Of a stretch of DNA of 64,000 nt, positions 43,004 through 53,060 are shown piece by piece. The notes beneath the pieces were generated by a model, which did not search any database, was not told the DNA's origin, and was given only the letters and a program-made list of their open reading frames with translations. Position numbers and translations under genes: made by a program. How positions within the stretch are numbered: the first letter of the stretch is position 1; every line of letters begins with the position of its first letter. Source of the stretch: Luteimonas galliterrae (GTDB lineage: Bacteria; Pseudomonadota; Gammaproteobacteria; Xanthomonadales; Xanthomonadaceae); NCBI RefSeq assembly GCF_023374055.1, contig NZ_JAMBEP010000001.1:930001-994000 (forward strand), given 5' to 3'.

Positions 43004-43156
43004 GTCATTCCCGCGAAGGCGAGACTGCGAAGGCCGAAGGCCGTAGCGAACATCTGCGTCAGCAGATGGCCCGGAGGGCGAGCGAAGCGGGTAATCCAGT
43101 GACTTTGCCGTTCCACGATAAAAATCAAAATGGGTCCCAGCTTGCGCTGGGATGAC
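43004..43156. repeat. GTCATTCCCGCG / GGGATGAC repeat element
   Basis: Begins with GTCATTCCCGCGAAGGCG and ends with CAGCTTGCGCTGGGATGAC, an imperfect inverted boundary pair resembling the 37810 family. The interior is a patchwork of short palindromes (AGGCCGAAGGCC, ATCTGCGTCAGCAGAT). It ends just before mtnC. Confidence 0.75.
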
Positions 43157-43164
43157 GAGCGAAA

Positions 43165-43869
43165 ATGACCAAGCCCCTGATCCTCACCGACATCGAAGGC
43201 ACCACCAGCAGCATCTCCTTCGTCAAGGACGTGCTGTTTCCGTATGCCCGCGACGCGCTGCCGGACTTCGTCCGCGATCATCACGACGATCCCGACGTGC
43301 GTCGTTGGCTCGACGCCGTGGCCATCGAAAACGGCGGCATCTGCACCGACGAAGTCATCGTCGAAACGCTACAGGGCTGGATCGACCAGGACCGCAAGCA
43401 CACCGCGCTGAAGGCCCTGCAGGGCATGATCTGGCAGGACGGCTACCTCAGCGCCGATTTCGTCGCACCGGTGTATCCGGACGCGGCGCGCATGCTCAAG
43501 CGTTGGCATGGCGACGGGCATGCGCTGGCGGTGTATTCGTCCGGTTCCGTGGCGGCGCAAAAGCTGCTGTTCGGCCATACCGACGCCGGCGACTTCCTGC
43601 CGTTGTTCTCGGCCTTCTTCGACACCGAAGTCGGGCACAAGCGCGATGCCGCCAGCTACCGCAACATCGCCCAGCGCCTGGACCGCGCGCCCGGCGAGAT
43701 CGTTTTCCTGTCCGACGTGGTGGAAGAACTGGATGCCGCACGCGAAGCGGGCCTGCGCACGGTGCTGATCGACCGTCGCGAAGATTATCCGCAACCGCGC
43801 ACCGGCGAGGCTGCCCACGGCCATCCGCGCGCCGAGGACTTCTCGGGCGTCCGCCCGGATCCGGCGTGA
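43165..43869 (+). CDS. mtnC: Acireductone synthase (enolase-phosphatase E1)
   Basis: A 234-residue HAD-family bifunctional enolase-phosphatase of methionine salvage. Motif I is [15 protein letters not shown] (D9), motif [11 protein letters not shown], and motif [19 protein letters not shown]. Length and text are typical. The stop overlaps a possible GTG start of the next gene (GTGA), so the peptidase gene may be in the same transcript. Confidence 0.95.
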   Translation: MTKPLILTDIEGTTSSISFVKDVLFPYARDALPDFVRDHHDDPDVRRWLDAVAIENGGICTDEVIVETLQGWIDQDRKHTALKALQGMIWQDGYLSADFVAPVYPDAARMLKRWHGDGHALAVYSSGSVAAQKLLFGHTDAGDFLPLFSAFFDTEVGHKRDAASYRNIAQRLDRAPGEIVFLSDVVEELDAAREAGLRTVLIDRREDYPQPRTGEAAHGHPRAEDFSGVRPDPA

Positions 43870-43892
43870 GAAGGCGGGCGCGCCGGTACGCC

Positions 43893-44804
43893 ATGCGCTT
43901 CGCAGCGCTCATAGGCCTGTTGCTGCTGTCGACCGCCCTGGCCGCCGACCAGCCCAAGCCTGTCGACGCCGTCGAACCCGGGCAGACGCTCGCCGAGCGC
44001 GACCGGGCGCTGCTCGACCGCGACTTCGCCGCGCTGGCGCCGCAACGCGCCGGCAAGCCTGATCTCTACGTCGTCGGCTTCGCCGGCGACGGCGAAGAGA
44101 ACGTTTTCCGCAACGAGGTGGTCTACTTGAGATCGCTGTTCGAGCGGCGTTTCGGCGCGCGGGGCCATGTGCTCACGCTGATCAACCATCCCGACAGCCT
44201 GGGCAAGTCGCCTGCGGCCTTGGCCACCTACGACAATCTTTACGACGCGCTGGCGCGGATCGGCAAGCTCATGGATCGCGAGCAGGACCTGTTGCTGCTC
44301 TACCTGACCATGCACGGCACCGAAGACCACGAACTGGCCCTGCAGTTGCAGCCCGTGCTGGAAGACTGGCTGACGCCCGAAGACCTGCGCCAGGCGCTCG
44401 ACGACGCCGGCATCCGTAACCGCGTCGTGGTGATTTCCGCCTGCTACTCGGGCGGATTCGTGCCCGCCTTGCGCAGCCCCGACACGCTGCTGCTGACCGC
44501 CGCGCGCGCCGACCGCGCTTCGTTCGGTTGCGGCAGCGAATCGGAGGCCACTTATTTCGGGCGCGCCTGGCTGATCGACGGCCTCAACCGCACCACCAGC
44601 TTCGTCGCCGCGTACGACATCGCCAGCAAATCGATCGCGCAACGCGAGCGCCGTGAGGATTTCGAGCCGTCGCTGCCGCAGGTCGACGTCGGCGAGCGCA
44701 TCGGCAAGCGCCTGCAGGCCTGGGAATCGGATCTGGCGCCGGGAAAACCCGTGCCTTATCCCTACCCCGCGGTCAACCGCAAACGTAAAGCCCCCACTTT
44801 GTAG
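43893..44804 (+). CDS. Exported C13-family (legumain/GPI8-like) cysteine peptidase
   Basis: A 303-residue protein with a signal peptide (MRFAALIGLLLLSTALAADQ). The caspase-like fold carries catalytic His in LLLYLTMHGTEDHEL and catalytic Cys in VVVISACYSGGFVPAL, the C13 arrangement. KPDLYVVGFAGDGEENVFRNEV is typical of bacterial C13 proteins. It would be a periplasmic or secreted peptidase, substrate unknown. A GTG at 43866 (overlapping mtnC) would add nine basic residues before the signal. The end of the gene abuts a REP pair. Confidence 0.85.
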   Translation: MRFAALIGLLLLSTALAADQPKPVDAVEPGQTLAERDRALLDRDFAALAPQRAGKPDLYVVGFAGDGEENVFRNEVVYLRSLFERRFGARGHVLTLINHPDSLGKSPAALATYDNLYDALARIGKLMDREQDLLLLYLTMHGTEDHELALQLQPVLEDWLTPEDLRQALDDAGIRNRVVVISACYSGGFVPALRSPDTLLLTAARADRASFGCGSESEATYFGRAWLIDGLNRTTSFVAAYDIASKSIAQRERREDFEPSLPQVDVGERIGKRLQAWESDLAPGKPVPYPYPAVNRKRKAPTL

Positions 44805-44818
44805 AGCGAAGCATTCTG

Positions 44819-44900
44819 CTTTTCGTAGGAGCGGCTTCAGCCGCGAGCTTTTTGGCAACGAAGATCAAGAGCTCGCGGCTGAAGCCGCTCCTACGAAAAG
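44819..44900. repeat. Inverted pair of REP-like arms, variable loop (copy 5)
   Basis: CTTTTCGTAGGAGCGGCTTC begins the left arm and its inverse closes the right arm; the match extends further outwards than in other copies. The loop of about 18 bases is unique. It lies between the convergent peptidase and YdeI genes. Confidence 0.9.
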
Positions 44901-44911
44901 CGCAGCGACGC

Positions 44912-45514
44912 TTATCCGTGGATTTTTTCGCCCTTGGCCAGCATCGCCACGAACTTTTCGACCCGCGCCGCGCGCGTTTCCGGTTTCTTCGCGGTCTGCA
45001 CGCGCCAGCAGAACGCGTAGCGATTGGTCCTGTCGATTTGGTCGAAGAAAGCCTTGGCCTTCTTGTTCTTGGCCAGCGCGGCTGCGAGCTCGTCCGGCAC
45101 CGGCATGCTGCGCGCCGAGTCGTAGGCGACCGCCCAACGTCCGTCCGCCTTCGCCGCATCGATCTCGCGCTGCCCGCCTGCGCCCATGCGCCCGGCGGCG
45201 ATCAATTTTTCGGCCTTGGCGACATTGATCTTGGACCACAGGCTTTGTTTGCGGCGCGGCGTGAAACGCTGCAGGAAATGCCGTTCGTCGCATCCGCGCC
45301 TGAGCCCGTCGATCCAGCCGTGGCACAACGCCACATCGATCGCCTCTTCGATCGTCACCGAAGCGACGCCGACGCCTTTCTTGGCGATCTTCAACCAAAC
45401 CCCGGGACTGCCGGCATGCGCCAACAACCACTTCTCCCAAGCGGCCGCGTTCTTGAAAATCTTGATCGGCTGCTCGATGGACCGCGCAGAGGGAGACGTG
45501 CTCACGCCCGTCAT
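44912..45514 (-). CDS. YdeI/OmpD-associated family protein
   Basis: A 200-residue protein with PIKIFKNAAAWEKWLLAHAG, GVWLKIAKKGVG, EAIDVALCHGWIDGLRRG and FTPRRKQSLWSKINVAKAEKLI, the YdeI signature, plus the C-terminal FCWRVQTAKKPETRAARVEKFVAMLAKGEK. The function of YdeI proteins is unclear; the fold suggests a small binding module. Its start overlaps the phosphoesterase stop by four bases. Confidence 0.88.
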   Translation of the reverse strand: MTGVSTSPSARSIEQPIKIFKNAAAWEKWLLAHAGSPGVWLKIAKKGVGVASVTIEEAIDVALCHGWIDGLRRGCDERHFLQRFTPRRKQSLWSKINVAKAEKLIAAGRMGAGGQREIDAAKADGRWAVAYDSARSMPVPDELAAALAKNKKAKAFFDQIDRTNRYAFCWRVQTAKKPETRAARVEKFVAMLAKGEKIHG

Positions 45515-47103
45515 GGCGATGCTTCCTGCAGACGGTAGCGCGTGCGCGCCCGCAACTCGCCGCGCCACGCATCCGGCGCGCGCACTTCTATTTCGTGCGT
45601 GCCCGCCGCCAGATCGGTCGGCAACGCCCCGCGCCACAGGTGCGGCGACGGCTCGGCTTCCGGCGAACGGTCGTAACCGCGCAGACGTTCGGCTGCGTCG
45701 TCTTTCGCATTTTCGGCCAGCAGGCGCGGATCGGGTTTTTCGACCTTGTCCATCGCTTTCCATTCGCCTCCGTCGATGCGGTACTGCACGCGGCTGTCGT
45801 CGCGCCCCATGTAGACGTTGGCGTAGACGCCCCAGGCCGGCCACGCGCCGCGGCGCAAGGCTTTGGGCGCATGCAGGCCGATGCCGGCATCGTCCGGATC
45901 GCGCGCCGGATGCCAGACCAAGGAGTAACGGCCCGCATTTTCCACTCGCAGCGTCGCATAGCCGTTCGGCGTGCCGTCGGCCATGGTCGCATCCGGGATG
46001 CCGGCCGTGTCCTTGGCGCCGCTCCAGAACGCGCCGCAGGCGGCGCCGACGTTGTATTCGTGCAAGGGGGCGGCGCCGCGCCAGCCGTCGGCCGCATCGT
46101 GGAAGACATGCCGCTGCGTATGGCTGTGCGCGGTCAACAGCAGCACGTGCGGAAAATCCTTCAGAAGCGCGAACAGGCGCTCGCGATCGGCAACGCGGAA
46201 CGACGGTTTGCCCGGCTTGCCGGCGTCGAAAAACGGGATATGCGCGGCGATCACGAGCAATCGGTCCTTGGCCACCGTGCGCAAATACGATTCGAGGAAA
46301 GCGAACTGTCCCTCGCGCAGGCCGCCGATGTAGGCCGGCTTCCGGTCCGGCTGGTAGACGACATCGTCCAGGCCCACGAAGATCGCCTCGGGCTCCTCCC
46401 AGGCGAAGGTGTCCGGGCCGAAGCTGTTGCGGAAGGTGAGCAGCGAGTCTTCGTCGCTGGCGGCATCCAAATCCAGGTCGTGGTTGCCCGGCACGTGCAG
46501 CCACGGGATCCGCAGCGTCGCGGTGACGCGATTCATCGCCGGATACAGCGAAAGATCGTCGTCGACGATATCGCCCAGCGACAGGCCCAACTGCGCGCTG
46601 CGCCGGCCGGCGATCGGCGCGACGATGTCGCGGCGGTAGTAATCCACATCGGCGGCCGACTTGGGCTGCGGGTCGCCGAACAACAACGCGTCCAAGCCGG
46701 GGCGGCGCTTCGCTTCGCGCCGCAACGCGAAGTCGCGGCAGAGTCCCGGCACGGGCCGGATGCCGCCGTATTTCAGCTGCGAACCGGCGCCGGACGGCGG
46801 ATTGCGCCAAACGTCCGGTAATCCATCGGCGCGCACGGCCGCGACGAAACCTGCCGGTTTTATGACAAACACGGTACGGGAGCCGCCGCCGTCGAGCCCG
46901 TTGTAACGGCCGCTGGAATCGGTTTCAACGATGTCGACACCGTCCGATACCTGGATGCCGCCCAACCCCGCCTCGTCCGGTTCCCGGCGACCGTTGCCGT
47001 TGGCGTCTTCGAATACGGCGCCGGCACCGCAGGAAGGCGTTTCCGCCGCAGCCGGCAAGGAGACGGCAAGCAGCAGCACAGTGCAGAATATCGGCGCTTT
47101 CAT
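45511..47103 (-). CDS. Exported calcineurin-like metallophosphoesterase
   Basis: A 530-residue protein with a signal peptide (APIFCTVLLLAVSLPAAA). Residues about 30-80 form an SdrD-B-like domain (VFEDANGNGRREPDEAGLGG) with a calcium-type acidic loop. The phosphoesterase core has LFGDPQP, GDIVDDD, PGNHDLD, AAHIPFF and LTAHSHTQRH, completing the dimetal site. A C-terminal beta domain follows (calcineurin-like C-terminal type). It likely acts on a periplasmic phosphoester; substrate unknown. The start at 47103 fits the signal peptide. Confidence 0.9.
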   Translation of the reverse strand: MKAPIFCTVLLLAVSLPAAAETPSCGAGAVFEDANGNGRREPDEAGLGGIQVSDGVDIVETDSSGRYNGLDGGGSRTVFVIKPAGFVAAVRADGLPDVWRNPPSGAGSQLKYGGIRPVPGLCRDFALRREAKRRPGLDALLFGDPQPKSAADVDYYRRDIVAPIAGRRSAQLGLSLGDIVDDDLSLYPAMNRVTATLRIPWLHVPGNHDLDLDAASDEDSLLTFRNSFGPDTFAWEEPEAIFVGLDDVVYQPDRKPAYIGGLREGQFAFLESYLRTVAKDRLLVIAAHIPFFDAGKPGKPSFRVADRERLFALLKDFPHVLLLTAHSHTQRHVFHDAADGWRGAAPLHEYNVGAACGAFWSGAKDTAGIPDATMADGTPNGYATLRVENAGRYSLVWHPARDPDDAGIGLHAPKALRRGAWPAWGVYANVYMGRDDSRVQYRIDGGEWKAMDKVEKPDPRLLAENAKDDAAERLRGYDRSPEAEPSPHLWRGALPTDLAAGTHEIEVRAPDAWRGELRARTRYRLQEASP

Positions 47104-47253
47104 CGCGGTTCCGGTGGAAGTCGGTGGGGAAATTATGCCGTTGCAGCCGCTTGCGTGGCCGGATCGATCCCGCGGCTGCCGTTGCTTAGGGATAACAGCA
47201 GCGTGCGGAGGACATGGGCAGGCTGGCCAAGGATTCGGATGCGAGGGGGTGGT

Positions 47254-49098
47254 ATGGGTTTCAGATGGAGCCGGTCGCCGGCCCGGCTGATGGCGCTGCT
47301 TTTCCTGCTGTGCCACGGGTCCTGGGCGCAAGCCCAACCGGCGCTCGAACTGGTCGATGGCGTTTCCCAGACATCGTTGGCGGAATACACGCAATACCGC
47401 CACGACACCAACGCCAGCGACGACACCGCCAGCGCCTTCCGCAGGCTCGCTGCGGGCGAATTCGCGCCGCTGCCGGACGGCCGGCACGAATTCGGCTTCC
47501 GGGACGGCGCCTACTGGTTCCATGTTTCCCTCGTCAACCGCAACGCGCGCGAGCCGCGCTGGCTGCTGGTGCAGCGCTACGCGTTGAGCGATTACATCGA
47601 CGTCTACGTGCGCTATCCGGACGGCCGCATCGCCCATCAGGCCGGCGGCGACGCCCTGCCTTTCGAATCGCGCGGCATCGGCTACCGGCACCCCAATTTC
47701 TGGCTGGACCTGCCGGCCGACGAACGCGTGGACCTGCTGGTGCGCGTGCAGAGCCAGAGTTCGATGCAGGTGCCGCTGGACCTGTATACGCCCACCGCCT
47801 TCATCGACCTCTCGCGCGATGCGCAGCTGGCCATCGGCATCTACTACGGCATCCTCACCGCGTTGTTTTTCTACAACCTGGTGCTGTGGCTGACGCTGCG
47901 CGACCCGAGCTATTTCTGGTACCTGTTCCATATCACCGCTTTCGGCATGGTGCTGTTCACGCTGAACGGACTGGGCTTCGAATACCTATGGCCCAACTCG
48001 CCGTGGCTGGCCGACAAGTCGGTGCCGCTGTCGATCTGCCTGGCGCTGATCGGCATGCTGCAGTTCGCACGCACCTTCCTCGAGCTGCCGCAGCGATGGC
48101 GCCTGGGCAACAACGGCACGCTGGCGCTGATCGCGTTCTTCGCCCTGCTTGCGGCCGCGGCGCTGGAGTTGCCTTACCGGATCTCGATCCAGATCGCCAC
48201 CAAGGCGGTCCTGTTCGGGGTGGCCTGGATCGCGATCGTGACCATCGTCGTCCTGCGCCGCGGCTACGCTTCGGCGTGGCTGTTCTTCGCGGCCTGGGCG
48301 CTGTTCCTGTTGGGCACCACGAGTTTCACGCTGGTCGCGTTCGGCATCCTGCAGAAGACCTTCTACACCGAATACGGCGTGCAGATAGGCTCGGCCCTGG
48401 AAATGCTGCTGCTGTCGATCGCGCTCGGCCGCCGCTATTCGTCGCTGCGCAGCGAGAACGAGCGCATCGTCGGCGAAGCCAACCTGCGCCTGGAGCGCAA
48501 GGTCGCCCAGCGCACCCAGGAGCTGCGCGGCACGCTCGCGCAGCTGGAGGACGCGCATAGCCGTTTGCGCGATTCCAGCCGCCGCGACGGGCTCACCGGG
48601 CTCTACAACCGCACCCATTTCCGCGAGGCCTTCGAGGCCTTGCTGCTGGACAGCCGCAAAGACGGCCGGTCGCTGTCCCTGCTGATGATCGACCTGGATC
48701 ATTTCAAGAACATCAACGACCAGTACGGCCATCTCGTGGGCGACGACTGCCTGCGCTGGGCCGCGCACGTCATCGGCGACACACTTCGGCCGCACAAGGC
48801 GCTGCTGGCGCGTTACGGCGGCGAGGAATTCATCGTCGGCCTGCCCGGCCACGACCTGGCGTCCGCCGCGGCAGTCGGCGAAACGCTGCGCCGGCAACTG
48901 CAACAGGAGCCGTGCGCGGTGCGCGGCCATCAGATCCGCATGTCGGCGAGCATCGGCGTGCATGCCGTGCAGCCCACCAAGGACGTCGCGAGCAGCATCG
49001 ACGCGGCGCTGATGGCGGCCGACCTGGCGCTGTATTCGGCCAAGGCCAAAGGCCGCGACCGGGTATGCACTTCGAATCCGGCGCTGGCGCCGATGTGA
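47254..49098 (+). CDS. 7TM-DISM diguanylate cyclase
   Basis: A 614-residue membrane receptor cyclase: signal peptide, periplasmic 7TMR-DISMED2-like domain (about 30-190, GAYWFHVSLVNRN and RHPNFWLDLP), seven helices (about 200-400, AIGIYYGILTALFFYNLVLWLTL onwards), a coiled-coil linker (LRLERKVAQRTQELRGTLAQ) and a GGDEF domain with YGGEEF and FKNINDQYGH. It lacks an RxxD inhibitory site. It likely senses a carbohydrate-like or envelope ligand and makes c-di-GMP. Start 47254 chosen at MGFRWSRSP. Confidence 0.92.
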   Translation: MGFRWSRSPARLMALLFLLCHGSWAQAQPALELVDGVSQTSLAEYTQYRHDTNASDDTASAFRRLAAGEFAPLPDGRHEFGFRDGAYWFHVSLVNRNAREPRWLLVQRYALSDYIDVYVRYPDGRIAHQAGGDALPFESRGIGYRHPNFWLDLPADERVDLLVRVQSQSSMQVPLDLYTPTAFIDLSRDAQLAIGIYYGILTALFFYNLVLWLTLRDPSYFWYLFHITAFGMVLFTLNGLGFEYLWPNSPWLADKSVPLSICLALIGMLQFARTFLELPQRWRLGNNGTLALIAFFALLAAAALELPYRISIQIATKAVLFGVAWIAIVTIVVLRRGYASAWLFFAAWALFLLGTTSFTLVAFGILQKTFYTEYGVQIGSALEMLLLSIALGRRYSSLRSENERIVGEANLRLERKVAQRTQELRGTLAQLEDAHSRLRDSSRRDGLTGLYNRTHFREAFEALLLDSRKDGRSLSLLMIDLDHFKNINDQYGHLVGDDCLRWAAHVIGDTLRPHKALLARYGGEEFIVGLPGHDLASAAAVGETLRRQLQQEPCAVRGHQIRMSASIGVHAVQPTKDVASSIDAALMAADLALYSAKAKGRDRVCTSNPALAPM

Positions 49099-49130
49099 TC
49101 TCCCGCGTTTGCGGGACTTTCCCTGCTCTC

Positions 49131-49214
49131 CGTAGGAGCGGCTTTAGCCGCGAGCTCTAACTCGCGCCCGCGCGATCGTGAAGGAAAGAGCTCGCGGCTA
49201 AAGCCGCTCCTACG
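49131..49214. repeat. Inverted pair of REP-like arms, variable loop (copy 6)
   Basis: CGTAGGAGCGGCTTTAGCCG with GAGCTC and the exact inverse. The loop of about 27 bases is GC-rich and unique. It separates the convergent GGDEF and hisIE genes. Confidence 0.9.
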
Positions 49215-49235
49215 AAGAGCTGGGCGCCGTTTAAC

Positions 49236-49853
49236 TCAGTTGCTACGGCTACGAAGCACTTCGCCCAGTTCCGCCAGCCCAAGGCCTCGCAATCGCAGCA
49301 GCACCAGCAAGTGGTACACCAGATCCGCCGCTTCGCCGAGCAGCTTTTCGTCGCCCTGCGCTGCGCCGGCCAATGCGGTCTCCACGCCCTCTTCGCCGAC
49401 CTTCTGCGCTACCCGCAACGCACCTTGTTCGAACAGGCGCGTCGTATAGCTGCCCGCAGGCCGATCGCGCTCGCGCTGCGCGATGACGGCATCGAGCCCC
49501 GCGAGAGCCGCGGCGGGCGCATCCGCGAAACAACTGTCGCGGCCCAGATGGCAAGTCGGGCCGAGCGGCCGCGCCTGCACCAGCAGCGTGTCGCCGTCGC
49601 AATCGGCCGCGACCGAAACGAACGCGAGACGATGGCCCGAAGTCTCGCCCTTGGTCCACAACTGCGCCCTGCTGCGACTGTAGAACGTCACCCAGCCGCT
49701 TTCCAGCGTCGCGTGTAGCGCCTCGCGCGACATATAACCGAGCATCAGTACGCGCTGATCGCCTGCATCCTGCACGATCGCGGGCAACAAGCCGCCTTCG
49801 CGGGCATCGGGCGAGCGCGACCAGGCCAGTTTTTCGATTTCCTCAATCTTCAT
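49236..49853 (-). CDS. hisI: Bifunctional phosphoribosyl-AMP cyclohydrolase / phosphoribosyl-ATP pyrophosphatase
   Basis: A 205-residue HisIE fusion catalysing steps 2 and 3 of histidine biosynthesis. Residues 1-115 are HisI ([49 protein letters not shown] with zinc-binding Cys/His). Residues 116-205 are HisE ([48 protein letters not shown]). It overlaps hisF by 11 bases at the end of the operon. Confidence 0.96.
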   Translation of the reverse strand: MKIEEIEKLAWSRSPDAREGGLLPAIVQDAGDQRVLMLGYMSREALHATLESGWVTFYSRSRAQLWTKGETSGHRLAFVSVAADCDGDTLLVQARPLGPTCHLGRDSCFADAPAAALAGLDAVIAQRERDRPAGSYTTRLFEQGALRVAQKVGEEGVETALAGAAQGDEKLLGEAADLVYHLLVLLRLRGLGLAELGEVLRSRSN

Positions 49854-50619
49854 GGCGCACCTCGATGCCCTGCCCGCGCAGGAACGACTTCAACGCCGGA
49901 ATGGCGATGTCGCCGGAATGGAACACGCTGGCCGCCAGCGCGCCGTCCACGTCGGCCTCGCGAAAGGCTTCGGCGAAATGCGCCGGCGCGCCGGCGCCGC
50001 CGGAAGCGACCAGCGGCACGCCGCAGACCGCCCGCAAGGCCTTCAGTTGCGCGATGTCGTAGCCGTTGCGAACACCGTCGCTGGACATGCAGTTGAGCAC
50101 GATTTCGCCGGCGCCCAGGCGCTGCGCTTCTATCGCCCAATCCAACGTGCGCCGGCCCGGCGCGCGCATGCACGCGGGGTCGCCGGTATGGCTGCGCACG
50201 CGCCATTCGCCGTCCGTTTCGCGCTGCGAGTCGATGCCGACCACCACGCATTGCACGCCGAAGGCGTCGGCGAGCTCGGCGATCAGCGCCGGCCGTTCCA
50301 ATGCCGGCGTGTTGACCGAGATCTTGTCCGCGCCGGCCAGCAGTACGCGCCTGGCCGAAGCGATATCGGCGATGCCGCCGGCCACGCAGAACGGAATGTC
50401 CAGCACCCGCGCGACGCGCTCGACCCAACCGGCATCGACGCTGCGCCCCTGCGGACTCGCGCCGATGTCGTAGAACACCAGTTCGTCGGCGCCGGCATCC
50501 CGATAACGGGCGGCGAGCGCGACGATGTCGCCCATGTCAACGTGGTCGCGGAAACGCACGCCTTTCACCACGCGCCCGTCGCGCACGTCCAGGCACGGGA
50601 TGATGCGCCGGCTCAGCAT
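49843..50619 (-). CDS. hisF: Imidazole glycerol phosphate synthase subunit HisF
   Basis: A 258-residue TIM-barrel cyclase that joins ammonia from HisH with [25 protein letters not shown] opens with catalytic D11; [10 protein letters not shown] is the second active-site region and [21 protein letters not shown] and [15 protein letters not shown] bind phosphate. An insertion relative to E. coli is modest. It overlaps hisA slightly, with its ATG 4 bases before the hisA stop. Confidence 0.96.
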   Translation of the reverse strand: MLSRRIIPCLDVRDGRVVKGVRFRDHVDMGDIVALAARYRDAGADELVFYDIGASPQGRSVDAGWVERVARVLDIPFCVAGGIADIASARRVLLAGADKISVNTPALERPALIAELADAFGVQCVVVGIDSQRETDGEWRVRSHTGDPACMRAPGRRTLDWAIEAQRLGAGEIVLNCMSSDGVRNGYDIAQLKALRAVCGVPLVASGGAGAPAHFAEAFREADVDGALAASVFHSGDIAIPALKSFLRGQGIEVRHED

Positions 50620-51365
50620 GCCAGCGCTTCCGCCAGGCCGATGCGGCCTTCGAGCAAGGCCTTGCCCAGCACGATGCCGGCGCAACCCGCTTCGCGCGCG
50701 CTGCGGACATCGGCGAGATCGCATGCGCCGCCGGACGCCTGCAGCGCGACCTGCGGCGCCCACTGCCGCAACAGCGCATACAGCTGCAGGTTCGGTCCCG
50801 ACAGCATGCCGTCGCGGGCGATGTCGGTGCACAACAGGTGGCGCAGGCCCGAACGCGTATAGAAACGCACCAGTTCGCCGAGCGTGCGGCGTCCTTGCCG
50901 GGTCCAGCCGTGCGTGGCCGGGAACCAGCGTCCGTCGTCGGCGCAGCGGGCGTCCAAGGCGATGGTCAGCCTTTCGCTGCCGTATCGGCCGAGCCAGGCG
51001 GCAACGCGATTCGGATCGCTCGCCGACAGCGAACCGACCACGACCCGGTCCGCGCCGTTCGCGAGCAGGCGCTCGATATCGCTCTCGCCGCGCACGCCGC
51101 CGCCGGTCTGAACCGACAGCGCCGTAGTGTCTTTGATGCGCGACAACAGCGTAGCGAGCGTGTAGCCGCCGGCGCGCGCCGCATTCAGGTCGACCAGGTG
51201 CAGCCAGCGCGCGCCCGCGGCGGCGTAAGCCTGCGCCAATGCCAAAGGATCGTCGCCATAGCGCGTTTCGCGCGCGTAATCGCCCTGCGCCAGCCGCACC
51301 ACGCGGCCGTCGCGCACGTCGATGGCCGGGTACACCTCGAAAACGGCCGCAAACGGGGTGTTCAT
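50613..51365 (-). CDS. hisA: ProFAR isomerase HisA
   Basis: A 250-residue TIM-barrel isomerase of step 4. [22 protein letters not shown] carries the catalytic Asp; [38 protein letters not shown] and [14 protein letters not shown] are the usual signatures. The start MNTPFAAVF overlaps the hisH stop (ATGA); an alternative MGF start lies 9 bases upstream. Confidence 0.96.
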   Translation of the reverse strand: MNTPFAAVFEVYPAIDVRDGRVVRLAQGDYARETRYGDDPLALAQAYAAAGARWLHLVDLNAARAGGYTLATLLSRIKDTTALSVQTGGGVRGESDIERLLANGADRVVVGSLSASDPNRVAAWLGRYGSERLTIALDARCADDGRWFPATHGWTRQGRRTLGELVRFYTRSGLRHLLCTDIARDGMLSGPNLQLYALLRQWAPQVALQASGGACDLADVRSAREAGCAGIVLGKALLEGRIGLAEALAC

Positions 51366-51958
51366 GAATCCCATCGGATGAAGTTCTCCAGCAATCGCGC
51401 GCCCGCGTTCGCCGAACGCTCCGGATGGAACTGCGCGCCGCAGTACAGGCCCCGGCTCACGACGGCGCTGAAAGCATCGCCGTGCCGCGCGCTGGCGACG
51501 GTGTCGTCGCCGACCGGCGCCGCATACCCATGTACGAAATAGACGCAGTCGCCATTGGCAATGCCGCGCAGCAGCGGCGTGTCGGCGACGTCGGCCAGGG
51601 CATTCCAACCCATGTGCGGGATCCGCAAACCTGGCGTCGCCGGTAGGCGGCGCACGCGCCCGGGAAGAAGACCGAGGCAAGCGGTATCGCTTTCGTCGGA
51701 ACCTTCGTACAGCAGTTGCATGCCCAGACAGATGCCGAGCACAGGCGCGGTGGCGGCGTGCAGGGCTCGATCCAATCCTTGCGCCCGCAAGGCCGCCATC
51801 GCGGGCGCCGCCGCGCCGACGCCAGGCAGGATGATGCGGTCGGCTCGCGCAAGGGCTTCCGGGTCGCGCACGATCTCGGGCGCGATGCCGAGCCTTTCCA
51901 GGGCGTAACGCACCGAGCCCAGGTTGGCGCCGCCCGCGTCGACCAGCGCTACGCGCAT
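51362..51958 (-). CDS. hisH: Imidazole glycerol phosphate synthase subunit HisH (glutaminase)
   Basis: A 198-residue class I glutamine amidotransferase. [13 protein letters not shown] holds nucleophile C77; H178 and E180 (FHPERS) complete the triad. [12 protein letters not shown] and HMGWNAL are family text. It supplies ammonia to HisF. It lies 28 bases downstream of hisB. Confidence 0.96.
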   Translation of the reverse strand: MRVALVDAGGANLGSVRYALERLGIAPEIVRDPEALARADRIILPGVGAAAPAMAALRAQGLDRALHAATAPVLGICLGMQLLYEGSDESDTACLGLLPGRVRRLPATPGLRIPHMGWNALADVADTPLLRGIANGDCVYFVHGYAAPVGDDTVASARHGDAFSAVVSRGLYCGAQFHPERSANAGARLLENFIRWDS

Positions 51959-51986
51959 CGCCGCACCTCTTTCGCGATATTCTCGT

Positions 51987-53060
51987 TCACAGCCGGCCTT
52001 TCGTACTGGGCAGGGCGACGCCGTCGCGCCTGATCGCCTCGCGCAAAGCCCGCGCCGTCGACTTGAAGCAGGCCTCGACCTTGTGATGGTCGTTGTCGCC
52101 CGTCACCTGCAGATTGAGGTTGAGGCCGGAGGCATCGCACAGCGAACGGAAAAAATGCGGCACCAGCTCCGTCGGCAAGTCGCCGACGCGCTCGCGCCGG
52201 AATTCGCCGGCGAAAACGAAATAAGGACGGCCTCCGAAATCCAGCGCCGCACTGGCCAGCGTCTCGTCCATCGGCAAGGTGAAGCCGTAACGGCCTATGC
52301 CGCGCTTGTCGCCCAAGGCCTCGCGCAGGGCTTGGCCCAGCGCCAGGCCGGTGTCTTCGACGGTGTGGTGTTCGTCGATGCGCAGATCGCCCTCGGCGCG
52401 CACCCGCAATGCGAAACCGCCGTGCTTGCCCAGTTGTTCGAGCATGTGGTCGAAGAACGGCAGGCCGGTGTCGGCTTCGGGTTCCGCTTCGCGATCCAAG
52501 TCGATTTCCACCCGGATGCGAGTTTCCCGCGTGTCGCGCTGCACGGCGGCGCGGCGCGGCGCGTCCGCGAGCTCGTGCGCGATGCCGGCCCAGTCCCATT
52601 CGCCGCCGAACTGCGCCGTACGCAACTGGAAACCGCGGATGCCGAGATTGGCGGCGAACGCCAGGTCGGTTTCGCGGTCGCCGACCATCGCCGAGCGCGT
52701 CCAGTCGATGCCGCGATCCTTCAGATAGGAAAGCACCAGGCCGATCCCCGGCTTGCGCGTGGTCTTGTTCTCGTGCGGCAGGCTTGCGTCGATCAATACG
52801 TCGCGGAAGCGGATGCCCTGGCTTTCGAACACCTGCAGCATCAGCGCATGCGGGCCTTCGAACGACGCGCGCGGATAGCTCGCCGTGCCGAGCCCATCCT
52901 GGTTGCTGACGATCACGAACTCGTAACCGGCGTCGCGCAGCTTGAGCAGCGCCGGCACGGCGTCGGCCACGAAGCGGAGTTTTTCGTAGGCGTCGATCTG
53001 GAAATCCGCCGGCTCCTCGATCAGGGTGCCGTCGCGGTCGACGAACAGGATCGGTCTCAT
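51987..53060 (-). CDS. hisB: Bifunctional histidinol-phosphatase / imidazoleglycerol-phosphate dehydratase HisB
   Basis: A 357-residue fusion. Residues 1-165 are the HAD phosphatase ([12 protein letters not shown] with D8 and D10, [33 protein letters not shown]). Residues 166-357 are the dehydratase ([50 protein letters not shown] metal ligands). This fusion is typical of gammaproteobacteria. Its start overlaps hisC. Confidence 0.96.
   Translation of the reverse strand: MRPILFVDRDGTLIEEPADFQIDAYEKLRFVADAVPALLKLRDAGYEFVIVSNQDGLGTASYPRASFEGPHALMLQVFESQGIRFRDVLIDASLPHENKTTRKPGIGLVLSYLKDRGIDWTRSAMVGDRETDLAFAANLGIRGFQLRTAQFGGEWDWAGIAHELADAPRRAAVQRDTRETRIRVEIDLDREAEPEADTGLPFFDHMLEQLGKHGGFALRVRAEGDLRIDEHHTVEDTGLALGQALREALGDKRGIGRYGFTLPMDETLASAALDFGGRPYFVFAGEFRRERVGDLPTELVPHFFRSLCDASGLNLNLQVTGDNDHHKVEACFKSTARALREAIRRDGVALPSTKGRL

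Noticed and set aside
47104-47931. N-terminal extension of the metallophosphoesterase
   Set aside because: It overlaps the 7TM cyclase gene on the other strand, and a signal peptide begins at 47103.
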